Below are positions 1 to 7,489 of a stretch of 34,077 nt of DNA, in pieces. Origin of the DNA: an uncultured Bacteroidales bacterium. GTDB lineage: Bacteria > Bacteroidota > Bacteroidia > Bacteroidales > Bacteroidaceae. Within the stretch, counting starts at the first letter, position 1, and every line of letters begins with the position of its first letter. The notes beneath the pieces were generated by a model that had not been told where the DNA came from, ran no database searches, and worked only from the letters and a program-made list of their open reading frames with translations. The stretch is from the NCBI GenBank assembly GCA_902774275.1, contig CACYHN010000016.1, positions 1 to 34,077 on the forward strand. The letters are read 5' to 3'. Both the position numbers and the translations under genes were made by a program.

Positions 1-1
1 T

Positions 2-238
<237 letters not shown>

Positions 239-262
239 TTCTGAATATTACTTTATAGAAAG

Positions 263-294
263 AAATCCTCGCAGAAATGCGGGGATTTTTTTTT
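263..294 (+). terminator. Intrinsic terminator of gap
   Basis: Arms 263-272 (AAATCCTCGC) and 279-288 (GCGGGGATTT) pair with one T-G wobble around the loop AGAAAT and run into a stretch of T up to 294. It sits directly after the GAPDH stop codon. Confidence 0.85.
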
Positions 295-301
295 ATCTTC
301 G
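294..301 (+). promoter_or_regulatory. Possible -7 element for miaA
   Basis: TATCTTCG is one mismatch from the Bacteroidota -7 consensus TAnnTTTG. It begins in the T-tail of the gap terminator and would start transcription only about 3-6 nt before the miaA ATG at 311. No good TTTG -33 box is seen, so this is tentative. Confidence 0.35.
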
Positions 302-310
302 CACTTACCT

Positions 311-1231
311 ATGCAGAACTATGACCTTATTACCATATTGGGGCCTACGGCGTGCGGTAAGACGCGTCTGGCTGTGGCGCTGGCTGACCGTATAGGCGGT
401 GAGATACTGAGCGCTGACAGCCGTCAGGTGTATCGTGGTATGGATATAGGTACCGGCAAGGATCTGGCAGATTATGAGATAAACGGTCACCATATACCGT
501 ATCACCTTATTGATATTACGGAACCGGGGAGCAAGTACAATGTGTATGAGTTCCAGGGTGATTTCCTAAAGGCATACCGTGAAGTGACGGAGCGCGGCGC
601 CCAACCGATAATGTGCGGTGGAACCGGTCTTTATCTTGAATCAGTGTTACGCGGCTACAGGCTTATACCTGTTCCGGAGAATCCGGGCCTGCGCCGTTCA
701 CTTGAAGGCAAGACACTGGCGGAACTTACTGAGATACTCAAAGGATACAAGACCTTGCATAACACTACCGATGTCGATACCTGCAAGCGTGCCATACGTG
801 CCATAGAGATAGAGGAGTGCTACCGTAACACTCCGGTAGAGGCTGGCGGATTTCCTGCCTTGAAGAGTCTTAACATAGGTGTTGACATAAGCCGTGACAT
901 GAGGCGTGAACTTATAAGCAGCCGCTTGGAGAAACGTATCAATGAGGGTATGATTGATGAGATAAAAGGCTTGCTTGACAGAGGGATATCGGCCGATGAC
1001 CTTATATATTACGGGCTTGAATACAAGTATGTTACCCTGTATGTGACGGGACAACTTGAATACAGATATCTGCTACAGGAACTGGAGGTGGCGATACACC
1101 AGTTCGCCAAGCGGCAGATGACCTGGTTCCGCGGTATGGAGCGCAGGGGTATAAAGATAGAGTGGATACCGTTTGAGTGGCCCATGGAGAAGAAAGTGGA
1201 CCGGATTATTGAACTAATGGAAAGAATATGA
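311..1231 (+). CDS. miaA: tRNA dimethylallyltransferase MiaA
   Basis: Transfers the dimethylallyl group of DMAPP to N6 of adenosine 37 in tRNAs reading UNN codons (i6A37), a cytosolic tRNA modification. The 306-residue length is normal for the family. Seen in the sequence: P-loop GPTACGKT at residues 11-18, the substrate-binding stretch SADSRQVYRGMDIGTGK, the GGTGLYLESVLRG motif, and the C-terminal KRQMTWFRG that contacts the anticodon stem in known structures. It is the first gene of a tight operon: its stop TGA overlaps the ATG of the following lipid-kinase-like gene (ATGA at 1228-1231). Bacteroidales often carry two miaA paralogues; which of the two this is cannot be told from here. Confidence 0.95.
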   Translation: MQNYDLITILGPTACGKTRLAVALADRIGGEILSADSRQVYRGMDIGTGKDLADYEINGHHIPYHLIDITEPGSKYNVYEFQGDFLKAYREVTERGAQPIMCGGTGLYLESVLRGYRLIPVPENPGLRRSLEGKTLAELTEILKGYKTLHNTTDVDTCKRAIRAIEIEECYRNTPVEAGGFPALKSLNIGVDISRDMRRELISSRLEKRINEGMIDEIKGLLDRGISADDLIYYGLEYKYVTLYVTGQLEYRYLLQELEVAIHQFAKRQMTWFRGMERRGIKIEWIPFEWPMEKKVDRIIELMERI

Positions 1232-2157
1232 TAATGACCGATGAAGAGAGGTGGGGAATAGTATATGTTCCCAGAGCCGGCGTGAGCAACTCACTTAAAA
1301 GGTGGAATCAGATAAGGGAGTATCTGGAATTCCGCAAGGTAAAGTATGATGTGGTGCAGTCCGGGGGTGAAGGTTCCATTGAGCGCATAACACGCATGCT
1401 TATCGACAGCGGTCATCAGACTATTGTGGTGGTTGGAGGAGATGAGGCATTGAATGATGCTATCAACGCCATAATGTTCTCACCCCGCGAGGTGCGCCAG
1501 AATCTGACCCTAGGTATTGTGCCCAATGGTATCGGTAATGACTTTGCCAGTTATTGGGGGCTTGAGGTGGATAACTACAAGAAAGCCATCCACAGTATAA
1601 TAGAGGCCAAGACCAAGAAGATTGACGTGGGTTACTGTTCTTATCAGGAGAACGGCCTGGAACGTGTCCGCTACTTCCTTATGTCAGTAAATATAGGTCT
1701 TGGCGCCCAGGCAATACGCCTTTCAGATATTTGCAAGAGGTTCGGTAAGAAGAATCCTGCATATTTGCTGGCCATATTCAGTCTGTTTAAGGAGCGCAAG
1801 CAGTACAAGATGCGCATCAAGGTAAACAGTGAGGAGATTAACGATAAGATCATGACTCTCTGTATTGGTAACTCACGCGGTTACGGTATGACTCCGAGCG
1901 CTGTTCCTTATAATGGTTGGCTTGATATGTCTATAGTCTATAGGCCTAAGTTCTGGCAGACCATACGCGGACTCTACATGATTCTGCATAATCAGTTCCT
2001 CAACCACGAGCAGGTACGCCCGTACCGTACCAAGCAGATTGAGATTCTGGATGCAGACGGTACTCTGACCTGCATTGACGGTCGTACTCTGAACAATACA
2101 TTCCCGCTCAAGGTATCACTTGAGCCGGCAGTCATCAACTTTATAATTCCCGGATAA
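1228..2157 (+). CDS. Diacylglycerol kinase-family (lipid kinase-like) protein
   Basis: A 309-residue protein of the DAGK_cat/YegS/LCB5 superfamily, which phosphorylates lipid hydroxyls with ATP. The fold is recognisable from VVVGGDEALNDAINA at residues 67-81 and the second glycine-rich motif PNGIGNDFA at 99-107, plus the late segment with DGWLDMSIV-like spacing (NGWLDMSIV). Both nucleotide motifs are altered: the usual GGDGTxNE reads GGDEALND, and PxGTGND reads PNGIGND. This may be a lineage variant or a protein with changed activity. The start ATG 1228 overlaps the miaA stop; an in-frame ATG at 1234 is a close alternative. kdsA starts one base after its stop, so it is co-transcribed with miaA and kdsA. 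The substrate is unknown. Confidence 0.8.
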   Translation: MIMTDEERWGIVYVPRAGVSNSLKRWNQIREYLEFRKVKYDVVQSGGEGSIERITRMLIDSGHQTIVVVGGDEALNDAINAIMFSPREVRQNLTLGIVPNGIGNDFASYWGLEVDNYKKAIHSIIEAKTKKIDVGYCSYQENGLERVRYFLMSVNIGLGAQAIRLSDICKRFGKKNPAYLLAIFSLFKERKQYKMRIKVNSEEINDKIMTLCIGNSRGYGMTPSAVPYNGWLDMSIVYRPKFWQTIRGLYMILHNQFLNHEQVRPYRTKQIEILDADGTLTCIDGRTLNNTFPLKVSLEPAVINFIIPG

Positions 2158-2158
2158 T

Positions 2159-2950
2159 ATGGCACTGTTTGAAAAATCAGACAATTTCTTTCTGCTGGCC
2201 GGCCCTTGTGTGATTGAGGGTGAGGAGATGGCATTGCGCATAGCTGAGAAGTGTGTTGACATTACATCGCGTCTAAGCATACCCTATGCTTTCAAGGGCT
2301 CGTTCAAGAAAGCCAACCGTTCACGCATTGATTCATTTACCGGAATAGGTGATGAAAAGGCACTCAAGATACTGGCTCGCGTGCGTAGTGAGTTCGGCAT
2401 TCCGGTAGTTACCGATATTCATAAGGAGGAGGATGCGGAGTTGGCTGCCCAGTATGTTGATATCCTGCAGATTCCGGCATTCCTGTGCCGTCAGACTGAT
2501 CTCCTGGTTGCCGCTGCACGTACCGGCAAGACTGTAAACATCAAGAAGGGGCAGTTTCTTGCTCCCGATGCCATGCAATTCGCAGCCCAGAAGGTGGTTG
2601 ATGCCGGAAACAGGAACATTATGCTTACCGAGCGTGGCACCACATTCGGCTATCAGGATCTGGTGGTTGATTTCCGCGGTATCCCTGAGATGCAGAAGAT
2701 AGGCTTTCCGGTGATAGTGGATTGTACACATTCATTGCAGCGTCCCAATCAGACAAGCGGCGTAACCGGAGGACAGCCGGAGCTTATAGAAACCATTTCA
2801 AAAGCTGCTGTTGCAGTAGGAGCAGACGGTCTTTTTATGGAAACACATGAGAATCCATCAGAGGCTAAGAGTGATGGTGCCAACATGCTTCCGCTTGATT
2901 TGCTGGAGGGCTTGCTCACCAAACTTGTCCGCATCCGCGCAGCACTGTAA
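2159..2950 (+). CDS. kdsA: 3-deoxy-8-phosphooctulonate (KDO-8-P) synthase, metal-dependent type
   Basis: Condenses phosphoenolpyruvate with arabinose 5-phosphate to KDO-8-phosphate for the inner core of lipopolysaccharide. The 263-residue protein shows the family motifs KGSFKKANRS, ILQIPAFLCRQTDLL, VNIKKGQF and TERGTTFGYQDLVVD. The metal site expected of the metallo class is complete: Cys17 in AGPCVIE, His191 in DCTHSLQ, Glu228 in METHEN and Asp239 in AKSDGAN. These keep the spacing known for the Aquifex enzyme (Cys11, His185, Glu222, Asp233). E. coli-type non-metal enzymes have Asn in place of the Cys. It is the last gene of the miaA operon. A T-rich stretch follows the stop but no convincing terminator stem is visible. 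Confidence 0.95.
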   Translation: MALFEKSDNFFLLAGPCVIEGEEMALRIAEKCVDITSRLSIPYAFKGSFKKANRSRIDSFTGIGDEKALKILARVRSEFGIPVVTDIHKEEDAELAAQYVDILQIPAFLCRQTDLLVAAARTGKTVNIKKGQFLAPDAMQFAAQKVVDAGNRNIMLTERGTTFGYQDLVVDFRGIPEMQKIGFPVIVDCTHSLQRPNQTSGVTGGQPELIETISKAAVAVGADGLFMETHENPSEAKSDGANMLPLDLLEGLLTKLVRIRAAL

Positions 2951-2969
2951 TTTTTTTTTTGTATTTTTG

Positions 2970-3001
2970 TTTGCATAATTTAAATCATATTAGTACTTTT
3001 G
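2970..3001 (+). promoter_or_regulatory. Promoter of the 3125 lipoprotein gene
   Basis: TTTG at 2970-2973 and TACTTTTG at 2994-3001 fit the Bacteroidota -33/-7 consensus exactly, with a 20-bp spacer. Transcription would start near 3006 and give a leader of about 120 nt. The -7 box lies inside the left arm of a perfect inverted repeat. Confidence 0.7.
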
Positions 3002-3020
3002 GATTTTAACAAAAGTACTA
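2991..3020 (+). repeat. Perfect 11-bp inverted repeat over the -7 box
   Basis: TAGTACTTTTG (2991-3001) and CAAAAGTACTA (3010-3020) are exact reverse complements separated by 8 bp. Because the left arm contains the -7 box and the likely start site lies in the loop, it is a candidate operator; in RNA only the right arm would be transcribed. Confidence 0.7.
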
Positions 3021-3036
3021 TTTAGGGATATATACA

Positions 3037-3056
3037 GCGAATGATTGATCATTCGC
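3037..3056 (+). repeat. Second palindrome in the lipoprotein leader
   Basis: GCGAATGAT (3037-3045) and ATCATTCGC (3048-3056) are perfect 9-bp arms around TG. In the transcript it would form a compact hairpin; as DNA it is a 20-bp palindrome. It is followed by two direct copies of AAAAGGACT (3094-3102, 3110-3118), the second at ribosome-binding distance from the ATG at 3125. Confidence 0.65.
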
Positions 3057-3124
3057 CCCTCTGAGGTATTTGTAGCCTTAGATTTTATAATATAAAAGGA
3101 CTGTTTTTTAAAAGGACTATATTA

Positions 3125-4645
3125 ATGAAGAAGAAATTTTCTTTTGTTGTGGCTCTGATTGCCACTGTGTGTTCTGTACTTGTGACCTCATGCTCCAATG
3201 AAATCAACGTGGATGCATTGCCTTCTGATCCTGAATCTGATCAGGAGATAAAACTTGTAAAAAGCCCTGAATTCAAACTTTCATCGGGTAGTCTTTTTAA
3301 TGCTACATTTAACGCTACCCAGGATGTGCAGGTGAACGTCAATTATTTTAAGATCCAGGATTTTGGTGGCGGCAAGAGTGATTGGATGAAGAATCAGTAT
3401 CCGGTTCTCTACAGTTATTTTGACAACGCCCCCTCTAAAACGGATCGCGATGAACAGGTCTCTCAGGCTGAATATCAGGCTGTGATGGCATATCTTGCAG
3501 CTCACCCCAATGAGGGTAGCACTACATGTGACCTTACTACCTACTTCATCCAGAACGTTGGTTCAAGCAAGAATCAGTATCATCTTCCATTCATGAACGG
3601 TGATAATGTTCATCACTATGCGGATATCACAGGCGGTAACCAGATGGACTATGTTGAGTTCAACAGTACTCATATTAATGATTATAATGCTGTATGGGGC
3701 CCTCGTGCACTTTGCGTGAACATTCCGTTGGTTAATCCCCGTTACCACGATTCTTACTACAATACCACACAGGAGAATCATTACCGTTTCTACGTGATAG
3801 AGTTTAACGGCAAGAAGAACCTCTATCTCTGCTTTGACTATGCTACTTACAAGTATGACAACGGTCTTTTGGATTACAAGGGAGATGGTGTCTATAATGA
3901 CTGGGTAATTAAGATTATCCCTGGTGACGGATCAGAAATTGCTCCCGATGAGCCGGATCCGGTAATTCCCGATCCAGTAATTCCCGATCCTGAAGATCCC
4001 GATCCAGAAGTTGATCCCTATGACTTCTATACCACAGATCATGTTGAGATAAATCTTTCATTGAATGACAAGCATGAGGAGGGTGATTGGATTCATACCA
4101 AACTGAGCATCCATATCCGTGCGGTGACAGACGTGGAGGTGTTCATCCCGGTTGCTTCAGAGTATTATTGTGCTCTTGATGATATGGATATCGTAATATC
4201 TCATCAACTTGACCTGGTCAAGTATATTCCTCAGCCCACAACTGAAAACTATACGATTGTGAATGCAAACAATGGTGAGTCATATCAGGTTAGTGCCACG
4301 GTGGCATTTGAGTCCAACGGCATTCGCATCACCACTCAAGGCATGACAGCTGAGCTCCAGGAGTATCTGCAGGAAACCTATGGCGACGGTCTTACTTTCG
4401 AAATTTGGAACTACTATAACGTTGATTCTACAAACCGCGAACAGCTTAAGCCGTTCCTGGATGAAAGTACAGTTACCTTTACCTCAGATCCGACACTGTA
4501 CGTGAATGCATTTGCTCCGATAGGTGATGATAACCACAAGAATCCTTTGGATTGCGTAGTTACTCCTCCGTCAGCATACTCTGTATGGTATGAGCGCACC
4601 TATGAGACATATTATGATTATAATGTCCTCTATAAGAAGCAATAA
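3125..4645 (+). CDS. Large lipoprotein of unknown function, two domains with a Pro/Asp linker
   Basis: I do not recognise a named family. The 506-residue product starts with a basic tip and hydrophobic stretch ending in the lipobox LVTSC (Cys23), so it is an exported lipoprotein. Residues about 30-270 form a first domain that ends in GDGVYNDWVIKI, which resembles the acidic YND-containing end of DUF4114-like, possibly calcium-binding, domains. Residues about 275-299 are a repetitive Pro/Asp linker (PDPVIPDPVIPDPEDPDP); its DNA repeats GTAATTCCCGATCC. A second domain of about 200 residues rich in aromatic and acidic residues follows. It is a single-gene unit with its own promoter and a strong terminator. 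Surface location is inferred; no SusC/SusD partner is nearby. Confidence 0.8.
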   Translation: MKKKFSFVVALIATVCSVLVTSCSNEINVDALPSDPESDQEIKLVKSPEFKLSSGSLFNATFNATQDVQVNVNYFKIQDFGGGKSDWMKNQYPVLYSYFDNAPSKTDRDEQVSQAEYQAVMAYLAAHPNEGSTTCDLTTYFIQNVGSSKNQYHLPFMNGDNVHHYADITGGNQMDYVEFNSTHINDYNAVWGPRALCVNIPLVNPRYHDSYYNTTQENHYRFYVIEFNGKKNLYLCFDYATYKYDNGLLDYKGDGVYNDWVIKIIPGDGSEIAPDEPDPVIPDPVIPDPEDPDPEVDPYDFYTTDHVEINLSLNDKHEEGDWIHTKLSIHIRAVTDVEVFIPVASEYYCALDDMDIVISHQLDLVKYIPQPTTENYTIVNANNGESYQVSATVAFESNGIRITTQGMTAELQEYLQETYGDGLTFEIWNYYNVDSTNREQLKPFLDESTVTFTSDPTLYVNAFAPIGDDNHKNPLDCVVTPPSAYSVWYERTYETYYDYNVLYKKQ

Positions 4646-4656
4646 GAGCTGATTTG

Positions 4657-4701
4657 AAAAAAAGAGGCCGGCTGAAGTTCATTCAGCCGGCCTCTTTTTT
4701 T
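4657..4701. terminator. Bidirectional terminator between the lipoprotein gene and serS
   Basis: Twenty-base-pair perfect arms (4657-4676 and 4682-4701) with a GC-rich core GAGGCCGGCTGAA, a 5-nt loop, and A-tract/T-tract ends, so it can stop transcription from both convergent genes. Confidence 0.92.
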
Positions 4702-4730
4702 GTGAAATTGGGGACTGTCCCCAATTTCAC
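4702..4730. repeat. REP-like palindrome, copy 1
   Basis: GTGAAATTGGGGAC (4702-4715) and GTCCCCAATTTCAC (4717-4730) are perfect 14-bp arms around a single T. The core GGGGACTGTCCCC recurs with variants at 29907-29947 and 30001-30033, which marks an interspersed repeat family rather than a second terminator. It lies immediately beside the bidirectional terminator, just after the serS stop. Confidence 0.8.
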
Positions 4731-4743
4731 ATTTTCACGTTTT

Positions 4744-6063
4744 TCAGTCGATGATATCGAAACCTGTGTAGGGAACCAAGGCCTTGGGGATGCGGATGCC
4801 CTTCTCGGTCTGGTTGTTCTCCAGGATGGCTGCTACTATACGGGGCAGAGCAAGTGCTGAGCCATTCAGTGTGTGGCAGAGCTCGGCTTTCTTCTCACCG
4901 GCCTTGCGGTAGCGGCATTTGAGGCGGTTAGCCTGATAGGTATCAAAGTTGGATACTGATGAAACCTCAAGCCAGCGACCCTGGGCCTCTGAATATACCT
5001 CAAAGTCATAGCAGATGGCCGATGTGAAGCTCTGGTCACCGCCGCAAAGACGCAGGATGCGGTAGGGGAGTTCCAGTTTCTGGAGCAGGCCCTCTACGTG
5101 AGCAAGCATCTCCTTGTGGCTCTCTGCTGAGTGCTCAGGAGTATCAATACGTACTATCTCAATCTTGGAGAACTCATGCAGGCGGTTCAGGCCGCGAACA
5201 TCCTTGCCGTATGAACCGGCCTCGCGACGGAAGCACTCTGTGTATGCGCAGTTCTTGATGGGGAGCTGCTTTTCATCCAGAATCACGTCGCGGTAGATGT
5301 TGGTTACGGGAACCTCGGCAGTAGGAATCAGATAGAGGTCATCTACCTCGCAGTGATACATCTGGCCCTCCTTGTCAGGAAGCTGGCCTGTGCCGTAACC
5401 TGATGCCTGGTTGACAACGGTTGGAGGCATGATCTCTGTGTAACCGGCCTTGTTAGCCTCAGCCAGGAAGAAGTTGATGAGTGCACGCTGCAGCTGTGCA
5501 CCTTTTCCTATATATACGGGGAAACCGGCACCTGTAATCTTGACACCCAGATCAAAGTCTATCAGGTTGTATTTCTTGGCCAGTTCCCAGTGAGGAACCT
5601 TGGCTTCACCGTTCTGCGGGTTGCATGTCCAGTTGCCTACGGTATCCTGTCCGATGACACACTCCTTGAGGTTTGACTTAACCACCCAGTTGTCCTCGGC
5701 ACATGTGCCCTCCGGAACCTCAGGGTAAGGTATGTTGGGAATTGTGCAGAGCAAGGCTGTAAGATCATTCTCGGCCTGCTCTTTCTTAGCCTCAAGTTCT
5801 GCGGCAGCCACCTTGAGCTCAGCAACCTTAGCCTTGGCCTGCTCAGCCTCATCCTTGTTACCTGCCTTCATAGCCTGTCCAATCTTGGCTGCAAGAACCT
5901 TGCCCTCAGCAAGATTGTTGTCTAACTGAGCCTGAGCCTTCTTTCTGTCATCATTCAGAGAGATAGCCTGGGCAATTGCCTCCTCAGCATTCTTGAAATG
6001 CTTCTTCTTAAGACCTGCTATAACTACATCGGTCTGTTCTGTGATCTGCTTGAGTGTTAGCAT
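4744..6063 (-). CDS. serS: Seryl-tRNA synthetase
   Basis: Class II aminoacyl-tRNA synthetase that charges tRNA-Ser (and tRNA-Sec where present) with serine. The 439-residue protein is slightly longer than the usual 420-430. Residues about 25-110 are the charged, Lys/Glu/Ala-rich coiled-coil arm that holds the tRNA long variable arm. The catalytic core shows TAEVPVTN, motif 2 (FRREAGSYGKDVRGLNRLHEF, residues about 276-296) and motif 3 (NGSALALPRIVAAILENNQ near residue 405-423). It lies downstream of rplU-rpmA in the same direction, but a hairpin terminator stands between rpmA and serS, so its expression probably depends on read-through or an unseen promoter. Confidence 0.97.
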   Translation of the reverse strand: MLTLKQITEQTDVVIAGLKKKHFKNAEEAIAQAISLNDDRKKAQAQLDNNLAEGKVLAAKIGQAMKAGNKDEAEQAKAKVAELKVAAAELEAKKEQAENDLTALLCTIPNIPYPEVPEGTCAEDNWVVKSNLKECVIGQDTVGNWTCNPQNGEAKVPHWELAKKYNLIDFDLGVKITGAGFPVYIGKGAQLQRALINFFLAEANKAGYTEIMPPTVVNQASGYGTGQLPDKEGQMYHCEVDDLYLIPTAEVPVTNIYRDVILDEKQLPIKNCAYTECFRREAGSYGKDVRGLNRLHEFSKIEIVRIDTPEHSAESHKEMLAHVEGLLQKLELPYRILRLCGGDQSFTSAICYDFEVYSEAQGRWLEVSSVSNFDTYQANRLKCRYRKAGEKKAELCHTLNGSALALPRIVAAILENNQTEKGIRIPKALVPYTGFDIID

Positions 6064-6088
6064 AGGGAATTACTCTTTGGTGGGTTAA

Positions 6089-6116
6089 TAAAAAAGGCTC
6101 ACGCTGAAGTGAGCCT
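6089..6116 (-). terminator. Hairpin terminator/attenuator between rpmA and serS
   Basis: Arms 6095-6102 and 6109-6116 (AGGCTCAC / GTGAGCCT) pair perfectly around a 6-nt loop. Read on the minus strand the stem is followed by TTTTTTATTAA. It would end the rplU-rpmA transcript 26 bp before serS, or attenuate entry into serS. Confidence 0.8.
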
Positions 6117-6136
6117 CTTTTATGTTGTTTTGTTTA

Positions 6137-6409
6137 TCAGGCCTCAGCTTTCTCCTGAACGGGGATTACTGAAACATAGCTTCTGTCCTTGCGGCCTTTC
6201 TTGAACTGAACTGTTCCGTCAACCAGAGCAAACAGGGTGTGGTCCTTACCCATACCGATGTTCTCGCCCGGATGATGCTGTGTTCCGCGCTGACGTACTA
6301 TGATGTTACCTGCTTTTGCATACTGTCCACCCCAAATCTTAACGCCAAGACGTTTGCTGGCAGACTCACGGCCGTTCTTAGAACTACCTACACCTTTTTT
6401 ATGTGCCAT
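6137..6409 (-). CDS. rpmA: 50S ribosomal protein L27
   Basis: Ribosomal protein of the large subunit near the peptidyl-transferase centre. The 90-residue sequence begins [16 protein letters not shown] and contains [29 protein letters not shown], the typical L27 core. It has the short N-terminus of Gram-negative forms and no cleavable Firmicutes-type presequence. It starts 19 bp after the rplU stop, the usual rplU-rpmA pairing. Confidence 0.98.
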   Translation of the reverse strand: MAHKKGVGSSKNGRESASKRLGVKIWGGQYAKAGNIIVRQRGTQHHPGENIGMGKDHTLFALVDGTVQFKKGRKDRSYVSVIPVQEKAEA

Positions 6410-6428
6410 ATCTTTTCAGTTTTTAGGG

Positions 6429-6746
6429 TTATGCTACTACTTCCTTAACCAGAAGCTCTGTGAACTGCTGGCGATGACCGTTCAGCTTACGGTATCCTTT
6501 TCTTCTTCTCTTGTGGAATACAAGAACCTTGTCACCCTTAACGAGTGCGGTCTTGACCTCACATACAACCTTTGCGCCGTCAATGGTGGGGGTACCTACG
6601 GTAACCTGACCGTCCTTATCGGCGAGAAGGATCTTCTCAAACTCTACGCTTGCACCAGCCTCAACGTCCTGAATGTGGTGCACGAACAGCTTCATTCCCT
6701 GTTCAATCTTGAACTGCTGTCCTTGAATTTCAGCAATAACGTACAT
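6429..6746 (-). CDS. rplU: 50S ribosomal protein L21
   Basis: Large-subunit ribosomal protein. The 105-residue sequence starts [15 protein letters not shown] and ends with the conserved basic stretch [23 protein letters not shown]. It is the promoter-proximal gene of rplU-rpmA(-serS). A promoter of the Bacteroidota type lies at 6834-6864 and gives a leader of about 80 nt that can fold, possibly a site of autoregulation. Confidence 0.98.
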   Translation of the reverse strand: MYVIAEIQGQQFKIEQGMKLFVHHIQDVEAGASVEFEKILLADKDGQVTVGTPTIDGAKVVCEVKTALVKGDKVLVFHKRRRKGYRKLNGHRQQFTELLVKEVVA

Positions 6747-6829
6747 TAAATCTTGCTTTTATTCGGTTTCTCCGTGAGGTGGACCGCCCACTGTGGCAGA
6801 CACTTCTCAAACCTCTGCGGCACTAATCG
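6747..6829 (-). promoter_or_regulatory. Structured 5' leader of rplU (possible L21 autoregulatory RNA)
   Basis: Read 5' to 3' on the minus strand, GAGGT pairs with ACCTC further on, enclosing a second stem in which GTCTGCC faces GGCGGTC (one U-U mismatch, one wobble) around the loop ACAGTG. The nested stems fill most of the leader between the predicted start site and the L21 ATG. Autoregulation by L21 is an inference from position. Confidence 0.5.
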
Positions 6830-6833
6830 GGCG

Positions 6834-6864
6834 CAAAATTAGTATTTTACCACGTCACCACAAA
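6834..6864 (-). promoter_or_regulatory. Promoter of rplU-rpmA
   Basis: On the minus strand TTTG (6864-6861) and TAATTTTG (6841-6834) match the Bacteroidota consensus exactly with a 19-bp spacer. The start site would be near 6829. Confidence 0.75.
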
Positions 6865-6892
6865 ATATTTTTGCAAAAAATAAGGAGGAAAA

Positions 6893-7375
6893 TCAGTAAT
6901 ACAGGAACATGTTGTTGAACAAATCTTCAATGGAATAGTAATGGATGAAATCACGGAATGGAATGTAATAATGTTCCGGTTCCGGATCCGGACCGAAGAC
7001 TATGTCCAGACCCGGAAATCCGGCAAGAGCTTCATCAATACCGGATATCTGATCCAGGTTAATATCATATTGCAAGCTTGTTATGGGCATATATACACCG
7101 GTGGATCTAGAATATGGTTCCTGCTTCTTTCTCATAAAGCATAACTCATTATCCGGATCAACCAGACGGAATGAGAAATTACCGTTTGCGTCAGTGACGG
7201 TTTGAGCCATGATTCGGTAATTGGCATTCCTTTCAATAACGGTTATTCCTGCAACAGGCCCTATGCTGTCAGTCACTGTACCATAGATGATATCGCCGGC
7301 ATTGGGCTTGCCCTGGGCTAATGCTGAAATGGCAGATACTACCGTCAGCAACAATAAAACAAATCTCTTTTTCAT
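6893..7375 (-). CDS. Small exported protein with a carboxypeptidase-regulatory-like domain
   Basis: A 160-residue protein with a clear Sec signal peptide (MKKRFVLLLLTVVSAISALAQ, cleavage likely near residue 20). Residues about 28-90 (GTVTDSIGPVAGITVIE ... TDANGNFSFRL) match the beta-sandwich CarboxypepD_reg-like repeat found at the N-terminus of many Bacteroidota outer-membrane proteins. The C-terminal 50 residues are rich in Tyr, Phe and acids and contain DIVFGPDPEPEHYY. The frame stays open 44 codons further upstream (to 7507), but the signal peptide and a promoter at 7421-7452 fix the start at 7375. It is divergent from the FtsX-type permease at 7609. Function unknown; a periplasmic or surface role is inferred. 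Confidence 0.75.
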   Translation of the reverse strand: MKKRFVLLLLTVVSAISALAQGKPNAGDIIYGTVTDSIGPVAGITVIERNANYRIMAQTVTDANGNFSFRLVDPDNELCFMRKKQEPYSRSTGVYMPITSLQYDINLDQISGIDEALAGFPGLDIVFGPDPEPEHYYIPFRDFIHYYSIEDLFNNMFLYY

Positions 7376-7420
7376 ATCTGTATAACGTGTTGGTTGTTCA
7401 AATACGTCTTTATCGGCTGA

Positions 7421-7452
7421 CAAAAGTAAGCCCTGCGGTATGCCTTTACAAG
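7421..7452 (-). promoter_or_regulatory. Promoter of the 6893-7375 exported protein gene
   Basis: On the minus strand CTTG (7452-7449) and TACTTTTG (7428-7421) are separated by 20 bp; the -7 box is a perfect TAnnTTTG. It places the start site around 7416, about 40 nt before the chosen ATG. Confidence 0.6.
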
Positions 7453-7489
7453 AAATAAGCGCTGCAAAACTGTTGCATTTGCGGTCAAC

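Noticed and set aside
2951-2968. Terminator after kdsA based on the long T stretch
   Set aside because: No stable stem precedes the T-run, so an intrinsic terminator is not supported.
3946-4020. Tandem DNA repeat in the lipoprotein gene as a separate mobile or phase-variable element
   Set aside because: It encodes an in-frame Pro/Asp linker of only a few imperfect units; no sign of slippage or a frameshift.
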